NCBI RefSeq assembly: GCF_024362695.1
Contig: NC_065426.1
Span: 1,550,001-1,614,000 of the forward strand
Source: Pectinophora gossypiella
Taxonomy: Eukaryota > Arthropoda > Insecta > Lepidoptera > Gelechiidae
DNA: 64,000 nucleotides
Reading direction: 5' to 3'
The position numbers were made by a program, and so were the translations under genes. The stretch's first letter is position 1, and every line of letters starts with the position of its first letter. A model generated the notes under the pieces. That model did not search any database, had not been told where the DNA came from, and saw only the letters and a list, made by a program, of their open reading frames with translations. Below, in pieces: positions 21,373-30,639 of this stretch.

Positions 21373-21386
21373 TTAATTAATAATGA
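21373..21386 (+). repeat. Target site duplication, 5' side of the RLE-type LINE
   Basis: TTAATTAATAATGA, identical to 20231-20244. The pair marks the exact ends of the insertion and shows that truncation occurred during integration. Confidence 0.85.
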
Positions 21387-21848
21387 TTTTGAATGATTTG
21401 ATTTAGATTTTTGAGACCACGGAATTCCTCTCAATGCAATCCTGACAGACCGCTTTCGGTTCTTCCACTCTCGTCGTAGAAGCTCATGCATATTCGCCGG
21501 TTTAGAGCACTCTGAACCTGGCTTTTCTTTAAAACATTAACAATTTTGTACATTAGTCGATCCGTGTTTAAAACTTCGTACAAAGCATATAAGTGTGAGA
21601 ACACACGACCAAATAACGAGGCGCTGTGGGTCCGTTGCGTAGCGATGGTCAACTGGTGACATATTCCGTCGGTCTACATATAGATCACAAATCACAACGT
21701 TGTGTTAAGCGGTGCGTTATTTCTGTCGTGTCGATAATGAAGTTGATACCCGACCGCATCAACTATGATGCCAAGGTACTAAATATTAAAACTCAAACAG
21801 CCATTGAGATGACTCAGTAATTAATAATAGATAGTTGTTGATAGCAAC

Positions 21849-22004
21849 GGCCTCTGTGGTTCAGTGGTTGAGTGTCGGACTCACGATCTGGAGGCTCCGG
21901 GTTCGAATTCCGGTGGGGACATATCACAAAAATCACTTTGTGATCCCTAGTTCGGTTAAGACATTACACGCTGATCACCTGATTGTCCGAAAGTAAGATG
22001 ATCT
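21849..22004 (+). mobile_element. SINE-A, head half
   Basis: GGCCTCTGTGGTTCAGTGG, GGTTCGAATTCCGGTGGGG, body to GTAAGATGATC, then an abrupt change of sequence. Confidence 0.8.
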
Positions 22005-22701
22005 TCACTACCCACACGTTAATAAGAATTTAGTAGTTGTAAGAATTAATTCTCACATCAGAAGCACGAAATCACGAAAGCCACCAATTTCTCAAACAAA
22101 TATCATAATTACGAATTCGTACCGTTGCGATGACGTAACGGAGTAAGCCTCGTGTGGCCTCTCCTTAACATCCCACATGAATCCGCGTATTAACTTATTC
22201 CCGGCTGACTTTCAGATAAATCTGCATTGCCTTGCTTCGATCAATCTTCGTTAGATTATGCCAAATGAACTCGAGACACAGATGATATACAATAGATACC
22301 GCGTTTCTATAAGACTTCTTTGCTAGAATGGGACTAGAAAATAATGTACATAACATAACGTTAATAGTTAATTATGCGTCCCACTGCTGGACTAGACTGA
22401 AGGGAGAGCTAACTCGTGGGTTGATGGAGGCGTTTGAGCTACTAGCCACCGCCACATAAGCCGTCGTCTATTGATGGTTGTCTGTGGGCTATATCAAAAT
22501 GAACACGTACAGACATAGATTGTATTGATCCATGACACGCATTTATGATTTAGATGTCTGTGTATTGGGTTTTATACAATTCCCTCCCCAGCAATAATAG
22601 AAAAAAGGTCCAGACGACACGAAAGTGGCACGGGGCCACCTGCCACTGACTACATCTGCAGAGCGAGTGGCTTTCCGGTCTTGCATTGGCTTATACAAGG
22701 G
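22005..22701. other. No gene recognised
   Basis: Mixed sequence; a diverged SINE-C-like piece (GCGTCCCACTGCTGGACTAG) lies near 22375-22440. Confidence 0.3.
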
Positions 22702-22810
22702 GTTAGTGACACCTTAATGAATACTTTGAGGGATGATTCAGACCATGATTCTGAGTTGATATCAAGTAGATTTTTCCCCTTTTCCACTGCGAGACTAACT
22801 AGAAACGTAC

Positions 22811-22958
22811 AGTCATGAGCAATATAATGTACCCACTTTAGGACTCTGTCGCACTAACATATTTGACATTTAGTGAGACTTACAGTTCAATTTGTCAAAA
22901 AGTTAATGTGTCATGGTAGCAAAGTGTATACTACATATTAATGCTCGTGACCGTACAT
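22811..22958 (+). mobile_element. MITE-E, complete copy
   Basis: Inverted ends CAGTCATGAGCA and TGCTCGTGACCG, each flanked by TA. About 148 bp and non-coding. TA duplication plus short inverted ends fit a Tc1/mariner-type MITE. Confidence 0.75.
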
Positions 22959-23173
22959 ATAATTTTAGTAATCTGCTCTGTGTTTCCTTTGGAACTCTTC
23001 AACTTAGTTGTTCAGTTCGGAATTCTATAGAAATGTAAAGTGATTTAATATGATTTACTTTTGAGTAGTTGGATCGGTGGGAAGAATTGCACATACTGAG
23101 TTCCGATCGGAACAACTAATTGATCCGTTAAGTTGGTCGGAGTAGAAAAAGGGGTTTTTTCGATCGCAAAAGT

Positions 23174-23331
23174 CTCTCTCTCTCTATTTAAGAGCTGCGC
23201 TCTTGTCGGTGGAGTAACCGCCATTCCTCTCTTCTTCCCGCCAAAACCTTCACCTCCCGATACGACACGACCTGCACCTTCTCTTTTATTTGTTTCATAA
23301 ATGTTATCCTAGGTCTACCCCTTCCTCAAAA
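23174..23331 (-). mobile_element. SINE-H variant inside element G, with target duplication
   Basis: Contains ATTTAAGAGCTGCGCTCTTG (SINE-H 3' end reversed). Flanked by perfect 12-bp repeats GATCGCAAAAGT at 23162-23173 and 23332-23343, which are element G sequence. The insertion thus post-dates element G. Confidence 0.8.
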
Positions 23332-23479
23332 GATCGCAAAAGTATGGAACTGAAAATAATTAAAAAAACACTAAAGTTTCATGACTTTTCCGACAGGAAA
23401 TACCACTTGATATCAACGCAGAATCAATGTCTGAATCATCTCCCTGAGTATTCGGTACGATGTCACTAACACCTTCTAG

Positions 23480-23816
23480 TCATGAAAAAGTGCCTCCTAT
23501 ACTGGAAAAGATGTATGCTTCTGATGATAGTGATCACGACATAGAATAAAGAGGTTGGAAGAGTTAAGTGAGCGCGAAACATGCGCCATACAAGTATGAG
23601 CAAAATAATTCATACTTTGTATTCCACCCTTCCGTAAACTTTCCGACCCACGAAGCGATGATTATTATAATTAAAAGGTTGTTTTCTGCATTGCAAAACA
23701 TCAGGGCAAATAATCAAATATCGACTATCGTGCAAAGAGATCCCTCTTTATCAAATTTATCAAAAAAATACTATTGCATGCAGTATCTTACGAAAAGTAA
23801 TAATAAAATTGCAGCC
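23480..23816. other. No gene recognised
   Basis: An 87-codon frame (23568-23831) opens here without a domain or splice context. Confidence 0.25.
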
Positions 23817-23866
23817 TCATCATCTCCTTAGCATTATTCCGTGTTCACAGGATCCGCTTAGCGAAA
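23817..23866 (-). mobile_element. SINE-K, 3' end fragment
   Basis: CATCATCTCCTTAGCATTAT and TTCACAGGATCCGCTTAGC. Confidence 0.6.
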
Positions 23867-23887
23867 AAATTGCAGCCTATCACATTA

Positions 23888-24613
23888 ACACTTTCAAGAA
23901 CAAAACGTCTAATGACGTTCCGATTCCAAGTTGTCATATTCAAATTCAAAATTCAAATTCAAAAATATCTTTATTCAGTAGGTAACATAGTTACACTTCT
24001 CAATTTTCTCAAATCGTCAATTTTACATAACGAACGTCTCATCCGCCTAAAACTACTGCAGCTTCTCACAACCTGTATAGCCGGGGAAAAGAAGCTGCAA
24101 GAAAAACCTCGGCACAGGGCCCTAGACGTTCTTTAAAAAAATAAAAATAAACATAAAACATAAAATATTGGTATACAATTGAGTAATTTAGCTGCCTAAT
24201 ATCAGTTCTCAGACAGTTAATCCCATGCATTCATATCTTCTAAATAATCACTAACTTTATAATAACCTTTTTTGTAAAGTTTTTGTTTAACTACTGTCTT
24301 AAAACAGTTGAAAGGCAAATTCTGAATGTCAATGGGAATCTTATTGTAAAAACGTATACATTGCCCCTTAAAAGATTTAGTAATCTTATGTAATCGACTG
24401 ACTTGTAAAGCAAGTTTATTTTTGTTCCTGGTATTAACAATGTGCCGAATGTACTCTCATACTACCTATTATGAACCATCAATGACCCATGGTCTCTGTC
24501 CTAAAAGGGTTAAACCTTTCACGGACAGAGATCATGGGTCATTGATTGGTCATAATAGGTAATATGACAAATTGGGATCGGAACGTCATTAGACGTTTTT
24601 TCCTTGAAAGTGT
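23888..24613 (+). mobile_element. Fold-back MITE split by a LINE-F insertion
   Basis: Left arm 23888-23940 (ACACTTTCAAG..AACGTCTAATGACGTTCCGA..TTGTCATATT) continues at 24459 (ACCTATTATGAACCATCAAT, GACCCATGGTCTCTGTCC) and is the reverse complement of 24523-24613 (GGACAGAGATCATGGGTC, AATAGGTAATATGACAA, GGAACGTCATTAGACGTT, CTTGAAAGTGT). Once LINE-F is removed, arms of about 95 bp pair almost perfectly around a ~20-bp loop. Confidence 0.8.
23941..24459 (-). pseudogene. LINE-F: reverse transcriptase C-terminus plus 3' tail, inside a fold-back MITE
   Basis: Minus strand, stop at 24217-24219, with about 75 open codons upstream. They include YIRHIVNTRNKNKL, GQCIRFYNKIP, NLPFNCFK and YYKVSDYLEDMNAWD, a C-terminal tail typical of Jockey/CR1-like reverse transcriptases. 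The 3' UTR contains GAATAAAG and ends in the (GAATTT)n tail at 23941-23965. Target-like repeats TCATATT (23934-23940) and TCATACT (24456 on) flank it. Heavily 5'-truncated. Its sisters lie at 11855, 53760, 57242 and 60745. Confidence 0.75.
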
Positions 24614-25339
24614 CAAATATACATTGCCGGTAAAGAGGTTACGGTATTTGAGAAGAGCTATTGTAGTTATTTGTTTGCAGGAGTAGTAAAAGAGAGTGTG
24701 GTTGAACTGGCGACCGTGGTTCTCATACAAAATGTCCGTTAGGGCTTTTCCAACCTCTTTCTTCTTTTCCATGATGATGATGGATCCACTCTTTGGGACC
24801 ACAAGGGCGAGTTCACAAGAGTAGAAGTCGATTCTGCTGCTGGGCATAGCATCTCCACGACGATCGGTCCTGCGCTGCCCGCATCCAGCGGTTTCCCGCG
24901 ACCTTCACCAGATCGTCGGTCCACCTTGTAGCGGGCCTACTGAGCGTCGTCCGACAGAAGTCGTTTAAAAAGAACAAAACCAGAAGACTGAATGACGCCC
25001 AAGTTTCAACTTCAGATTTGTAAAGTTACAAACACATTTTGTTGTTCATTATTCGCAGTATATTTGCTTTATATAGAACAATCTAGAAGAGGCCTGATTA
25101 ATGAGGTGTCGTCTACTGAGGTAAATTCTGTGCGCACATACAATTAGAGCCATGGATGTAGAATAAATCGAAGTGGCTGGCAATTGAGGCTTTTCTGTAT
25201 AGGTAGGATGAAAAACTTAAATCAGCAAACAGCTTTCCTTATTTTTTTTTTATATTCATTTTTTATTCCTTTTAGTCAGTTAAAGGTATATAAAGACTGC
25301 CTTGTTAACTAGATAAAATAATATGAAGTTTGTAGATGA
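24614..25339. other. No gene confirmed
   Basis: 24739-24940 has a few GC-rich frames (GGTCCTGCGCTGCCCGCATC, CAGATCGTCGGTCCACC) that look like a decayed element; no domain can be named. Confidence 0.25.
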
Positions 25340-25341
25340 TA

Positions 25342-25450
25342 TACAGAGTGTTAGTGACATCGTAACGAATACTCAGGGGGATGATTCAGACCATGATTCT
25401 GAGTTAATATCAAGTTGAATATTCCGTCGCAAAATTCATGTTTTATTTTA
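25342..25450 (+). mobile_element. Element G, left arm only
   Basis: GTGTTAGTGACATCGTAACG, GGGGGATGATTCAGACCATG, CCGTCGCAAAATTCATG. The partner arm is missing. Confidence 0.75.
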
Positions 25451-25511
25451 TGTTTTATTCGACGTTAAGCAGATGGGCCGGTTACTACTGGCTGATGTAT
25501 ACGTAAGTCTA

Positions 25512-25836
25512 TTTCTTCTACCGTGTGGGTTGTGAGGTGGATTACCAACCCCATCAACCCTGGTGTCAGGGTTACTATGAGCCACCAAAGGCCCCTGATA
25601 TGGCTCATGTAACGACTACTTACTTACATCAGTAAGGAGTAACCGGGGCCAACCGCTTAACGTGCCTTCCGACGCATGGATTATCTTACTTTCGGACAGT
25701 TAGGTGATTAGCCTGTAAAATTCTAACCGAACTAGGAATCACAAAGTGATTTTTGTGATATGTTCCCACCGGGATTTGAACCCTGGACCTCCGGATCGTG
25801 AGCCCAACGCTCAAACCACTGGACCACGGAGGCCGT
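25512..25836 (-). mobile_element. SINE-A, full length
   Basis: Tail end GGGTTGTGAGGTGGATTACC on the left; head GGTCCAGTGGTTTGAGC (reversed) on the right. A 3' piece in opposite orientation follows at 25848, making an inverted pair. Confidence 0.85.
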
Positions 25837-25847
25837 TTATCCGTGTG

Positions 25848-25965
25848 CCGCTGATGTACCTATGTAATTAGTCGTTACATGAGCCATGTCAGGGCCCTTT
25901 GGCGGCTCAATAATAACCCTGAAACCAGGGTTGATGAGGTCGCTCATTCACCTCGCAAGTCAAGA
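25848..25965 (+). mobile_element. SINE-A, 3' fragment inverted to its neighbour
   Basis: TACATGAGCCATGTCAGGGC, AATAACCCTGAAACCAGGG. Confidence 0.7.
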
Positions 25966-26177
25966 TAAGTGTTACTTACGTCTCTACCTACGATTACGTT
26001 TGTGTTACTAGAATATGTTATGTTATGAGATTGTGTTCTGTGTCACTGAAATTCCATTCCATATTTTCTATATCCTTGCTACTGTGTTGTCGTATATTAA
26101 TCGGGTTCGCTCTATCATCTTGTCGGCAAAATAAAAACATTTTTTCCTCATTTATAACTATATTATATAGAAAAAAT

Positions 26178-26670
26178 ACAGGCTGTTAGTGACATTGTAC
26201 CGAATACTCAGGGGGAAGATTCAGACCATGATTGTGACTTAATACCAAGTGGAATAATAATAAATTATCCGTCGCAAAATTCATGGCCTTTTGTGTGATT
26301 TTTGTATATATTTTTAATTTTATACTTTTGCGATGGAAAATTCCACTTGATATTTACTCAGAGTAATGGTCTGAATCATCCCCCTCAGTATTCGTTACGA
26401 TGTCACTTACACCCCGTATATAGACGTACAGGTAACCATGCAAGTACATATGGGTGTTAGTGACACCATAACGAATACTAAGGGTGAAGATTCAGACCAT
26501 GATTTTGAGTTGGTAACAAGTGTAATCCTCTCGGAAATTACATGCAATTTTTTTTCTTTTTTTCAGTTCTATACTTTAGCGACGGAAAATTCCGCTTGAT
26601 ATCAATTCAGAATCAAAGTCTGAATCACTCATTAAAGTTTTCGTTATGATGTCACTTACACCCAGTATAT
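26178..26670 (+). mobile_element. Element G, double fold-back copy
   Basis: Four copies of one ~100-bp motif in alternating orientation: 26178-26290 (+), 26325-26420 (-), 26451-26560 (+), 26580-26670 (-). Linker GACGTACAGGTAACCATGC separates the two hairpins. Outer ends GCTGTTAGTGACATTG and ATGTCACTTACACCC. The same architecture recurs at 52282, 55180 and 61661. Confidence 0.8.
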
Positions 26671-27071
26671 TAATAAATTATAATTTAAATATACATTGAA
26701 CAATTTGTTACTTTGTTTTACTAATTGAAAAATATCACTTTTTAGAATCGTTACTTAATGAAACTGTAGCTTGAATTATGATGAGATTTATGACCAAAAA
26801 GAGATTTATGAAAGTTTTTTAATATAATAATGTCAACTTTATTATGTTAACAAGTGTTTCAGATTTATGACTAAGGTTTTCTTATAATTGAAAATATGTT
26901 ACATAGAAAATGTTGTAGGTTCGTTATAGGGTCAATAATGTTTCGTACAGGCTATTTGTTTTAATTATACCTTATTCTATGCCAAGAGTATTAGGCAATG
27001 TTGCTAAAATATTGCAATTTGTCATTGTCACCTTATGTCAATTATATACGTTTTATTCCATTTTTGTTAAC
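26671..27071. other. AT-rich, no gene seen
   Basis: No family match and no splice-supported frame. Confidence 0.3.
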
Positions 27072-27323
27072 CGCTGGTGTCAACTACTCGTATACACGTT
27101 TATTTGTGTCCTAATGAGATATGGAGCTAATTCAAATCATCACCTACATAAATGGGGCTTAAAGGAGTCGCCGTATTGTGAATGTGGTCACTCGGATCAA
27201 ACCATATCTCACATAGTGAACGAGTGCCCTCTGCACCGGTTCCCAGGTGGTATGGCCGAGCTGCACTGTGTGACGGATGCGGCAGAGACTTGGTTAGGGG
27301 AGCTTCAGCTGGATATATTATGA
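27072..27323 (+). pseudogene. Non-LTR retrotransposon C-terminal Cys/His fragment
   Basis: The frame ending at 27323 encodes HHLHKWGLKESPYCECG followed by HSDQTISHIVNECPL. This C-x-C..H-x4-C motif of the type lhkwgl.dspyCeCG..dqT..Hil.eCp is characteristic of C-terminal regions of several non-LTR elements. The remaining polyprotein is absent. Parts of the flanking sequence are duplicated at 27624-27712 (see findings). Clade not assignable. Confidence 0.65.
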
Positions 27324-27422
27324 TCCATGCAGGATATTTTATTTTTGTCTGCCATACGCAATAATAATGGAGCTAAGTGTTTCTTGTTGACTGTGGAAAA
27401 CGTGGATCTAGGAAAGTAAATC

Positions 27423-27621
27423 GGTGGGGAGATATCACAAAAATCACTTTGATCACCTGATTGTCCGAAAGTACGATAATCCTGAAGGCCGTCGGTCTCG
27501 GTTTCTATTTGCTGATGTGAGTAATCGTTACATGAGCCATGTCAGGGGCCTTTTGCGGCTCAATCGTAACCCTGACACCAGGGTTGATGAGGTTGGTACT
27601 CCACCTCCACCACGATAGAAG
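27423..27621 (+). mobile_element. SINE-A, 5'-truncated with internal deletions
   Basis: GTGGGGAGATATCACAAAAATC, CATGTCAGGGGCCTTTTGCG, CACGATAGAAGAA. Confidence 0.75.
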
Positions 27622-27712
27622 AACTGGTGTCAACTGTATACGTTTATTTGTATCCTAATGAGATATGACCCTAAATGAAAACCTAAAACATGGATCTATA
27701 AAAGTAAATCGG

Positions 27713-28282
27713 AGCAAGTATAACGGACAACAAAATAAAGCGCAGTCCACAAAATAAGTGCTCTGGGATACCGCAATTGTCCGGTAGTCCCACCTCCCTA
27801 GCCTCAGCGTTTCATAAAATGCATTTGTCGTTAATCCGGATAGAAGCGGACTTTGTACAATGCTGACAATGCAAGCGGCACTCGGATCCGAATAATACGG
27901 ATACACAACTATAACTGCAAATACATCGACAAATACCGAATTGCGAAGAGCTTGACGAATACATTAAATGTCATTGAATTAAAATACAGTCATTTTGCAT
28001 ATTAGTTTATTAACCAAATTATTTTTGTACGTAGATGGTTTCCGTGGTAAATAGGCTAACTTCCGACTAGTCAAATCTTTAGATTTTTAGGAAATTGTAT
28101 GAAAAAGCACTCGTTTCACGTCATAGAAAGACGTGATAAAATTGTCAGACTTATTGTTACGTTTTCCTTGATTAAAATTCAGAAATATGATACATAGAAA
28201 AAAGAAAACGTTTTTCGTTAGTTTTAGATCTGTCTTTATTTAGTAAGTACTTAATAAGAATTTGATAATTTATCTTGAACCT
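27713..28282. other. No gene recognised
   Basis: Frames are short; no motif. AT-rich towards the right. Confidence 0.3.
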
Positions 28283-28410
28283 AGTATAGTCGTGAGCAAT
28301 ATCATGTACCCACTTTAGAACCCTGTCGCACTATCACATTTGACATTTAATGACGCTTACGGTTTAATTTATCAAAAAAGTTAATGTGTCATGGTTTCAA
28401 AGTGTCTACA
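28283..28410 (+). mobile_element. MITE-E, right end missing
   Basis: AGTCGTGAGCAATATCATGT to AAGTGTCTACAT, then a poly-T run. TA precedes the left end. Confidence 0.65.
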
Positions 28411-28699
28411 TTTTTTTTTAAAGCTGATTCTATTGTTATAATGATTTTGGCGAAAAACTGTCAATAAAATGTCAATATTTACCCGCAGTTTTAAATTTAG
28501 AACTATCTAAATCCAATTATGGTGCAATTATTATGTCGATAAGAATATCTACAGCGCGTAATTTAAGAAAATAAATACAGAAATCTCTATAGAAGAGCTT
28601 TAAAAGCATCGATGGCTGCACAAAGGCTCCAGTGAACTATTTCAATTCACTCTCATAGCCATTGTTGTGATTTTAGCTTATCTTGCAGCATTTAACGTC

Positions 28700-28930
28700 A
28701 GGTTCGCATAGCCAATAGAGGCGGCCAATCAGCTCGCGACAACAAACGCTTCAGGACCCCGATACCGACCCCGCCGGCGTAGTCGACGACGTCCCTAAAT
28801 CAGCGCTTATCGCTATCGACCCACTAGAGTCGATTATTTTTTTCACTCAGCGCTTATCGCTACGCTAGTAGACCCAAGCGGGTCGATTGCTTCTGTCAAA
28901 TATAATCCTGTCAAACGACGTCCTGCAGAG
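28700..28930 (+). mobile_element. Element D, 5' part
   Basis: GAGGCGGCCAATCAGCTCGC, CCCCGATACCGACCCCGCC, GCGCTTATCGCTATCGACCC. The last motif is partly duplicated (28832-28865). It shares a further upstream extension with 41998-42400. Confidence 0.65.
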
Positions 28931-28989
28931 CAACCATGCGCAACGTGTTAAAATTATCGATCGATTTAATCAATTTTGTCGAAATCTAT

Positions 28990-29331
28990 ACATAACATAA
29001 ACGGCCTATATACATCCCACTGCTGGGCACAGGCCTACTCTCAATCAATCGGAGGGGGTATGGAGCATACTCCACCACGCTGCTCCAATGCGGGTTCGTG
29101 GAGGTGTTTTTACGGCTAATAGCCGGGACCAACGGCTTAACGTGCCCTTTGAAGCACGGAATCATCTTACATTTCGGACAATCAGCCTGAAAAGCCAGGT
29201 TTTTTATTTTCCAGCCAGGTGATTCAAGCCTGAAAAGTCCTTACCAAACAAAGGACAGTCTCACAAAGTGGAATCGAACGCGGACCTCCAGATCGTGAGC
29301 CTAATGCTCTAACCACTAGACCACGGAGACT
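28990..29331 (-). mobile_element. SINE-C, near full length
   Basis: Minus strand head AGTCTCCGTGGTCTAGTGGT, 3' block TGGAGTATGCTCC, tail ending GTTTATGTTATG. A small internal duplication (CAGCC..CAGCCAGGTGATTC) lies near 29184-29225. Confidence 0.8.
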
Positions 29332-29507
29332 GTCTATATCTATACGTTAGATTATGTCCCTAACATGCGTTCCACGTGATTTTGTTCGTATTTTGACAGA
29401 ACGACATGACTTATTTGAGTTCACGTATTCGCATCAATCGATAAAACGAAATAATTATATCGTCAAATCGATAAAATGACTGTGACAAAATTTTACCATG
29501 TTAACAG

Positions 29508-29637
29508 TACTCGACCGAGGTTCGCGCCTAACTGGGCACCCCATTTGTCCGGTCAAGTACTTTGTGGCAAATCTGCTAGTACAATGCTATTTGTGGCAAA
29601 TCTTCGTAAGGCGTCAAAATAGTAATAAAAAAAACGT
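29508..29637 (+). mobile_element. Element D, rearranged 3' fragment
   Basis: CGACCGAGGTTCGCGCC, CCCCATTTGTCCGGTCAAG, and GTGGCAAATCT present twice (29565 and 29592). Confidence 0.6.
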
Positions 29638-29644
29638 CAGGTTT

Positions 29645-29722
29645 CGCAGCCGAGGAGCGTGGTGGAGTATGCTCTTGACCCCATATAGGTGGTGGTGGGA
29701 CGCATATAGGCTGTTTATGATT
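29645..29722 (+). mobile_element. SINE-C, 3' end
   Basis: GAGCGTGGTGGAGTATGCTC, GACGCATATAGGCTGTTTATG. Confidence 0.65.
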
Positions 29723-29982
29723 ATGATGATGACGAAGTCCAGTATAGAAGGAATCAATGTGATTTTCAATTGTGATTTTCACGTCAATCAAACCTGTAGC
29801 AACAATCAGAACTATTTCCAATCACGTAGAGAATATTCAATCACCGCAATCTATCAAAAGCAGAGCAATAAGCGAAAATTTCAATAGATAAATCTATTTG
29901 AAACATGCACAATGTTCACGCAATTAGTATTATGCAATGTTTGTTTGGATATTTTTTTTTTCTTTCATGTCTTGTTTCCATA

Positions 29983-30050
29983 TCATAACATAACATAACA
30001 AATACTTTATTGCACAAACAGGAAAAAACAAAATATAAAATAAAAGAGAA
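29983..30050 (-). mobile_element. LINE-M 3' tail
   Basis: Minus strand reads CCTGTTTGTGCAATAAAGTA then (TTGTTATG)n: AATAAA signal plus GTTATG repeats. A second copy lies at 40545. No coding part remains. Confidence 0.6.
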
Positions 30051-30106
30051 TATTATATATAATAATAAAATAATAATAATATTATACACAATAATAATAT
30101 TATACA
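30051..30106. repeat. ATA/AAT microsatellite, target of the LTR element
   Basis: ATAATA-type run that ends TATACA exactly at the 5' LTR. Confidence 0.8.
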
Positions 30107-30312
30107 TGTAGGAACGGAACGACATCAGAACGAAGTATGAGCATGTGCGAAAGAGTAAGAGGATAAAAGCGTGAAGTATGAAAGAGACAGAGGATATTAG
30201 GGTAGGGTAATTTTGAAGATGGCGATAAGACGTTATACGGTGTAAAGGTTCATTTTGGAAAAAATAAAAGAAGATATTGAAAAGGCTGTTTAATTTCGAT
30301 CATCACCCCACA
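30107..30312 (+). repeat. 5' LTR
   Basis: Begins TGTAGGAACGGAACGACATC and ends ATCACCCCACA. An AATAAAAG at about 30261 could serve as polyadenylation signal. No clear TATA box is seen within the LTR itself. Confidence 0.93.
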
Positions 30313-30319
30313 ATAATTT

Positions 30320-30337
30320 TGGGGGCTCCTCCGGGAT
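30320..30337 (+). promoter_or_regulatory. Primer-binding site, tRNA-Pro type
   Basis: TGGGGGCTCCTCCGGGAT begins 7 nt after the 5' LTR. It differs at one position from TGGGGGCTCGTCCGGGAT, the complement of the 3' end of metazoan tRNA-Pro. Primer identity follows from established PBS knowledge. Confidence 0.75.
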
Positions 30338-30639
30338 CGAATGTGCGAGTTTTTCAAGTACATTCATCGGGGTGTGATCGGAATACACGACGACGAACAG
30401 TAACAGCACGCGGTGCGCACACGAGGCCATTGTGCGTGCATATCTTTTTTTCACGACGACTACGTGGTGCAGTGGCGTCCCGTCACGCTGTGAAAGTGGC
30501 GAATAAGGTGTTTGGATCTTTACTCCGGCAACATACGACGGAGGTTACCGACGACGACGAAGAACACGACTTGGACACCGGCTCCAAACAACGTGAGGGA
30601 GGAGGTGACGTGTCCCACGACGACTACGACGACGCAACG

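Larger units (their letters stand above)
22702..23479 (+). mobile_element. Element G copy split by later insertions
   Basis: Left arm 22702-22785 (GGTTAGTGACACC, GATGATTCAGACCATGATTC, GATATCAAGT). Right arm 23332-23479 (GATCGCAAAAGTATGGAACTG, CCACTTGATATCAAC, GATGTCACTAACACC). Between them lie MITE-E (22811-22958), about 200 bp of unknown sequence, and SINE-H (23174-23331). Confidence 0.6.
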
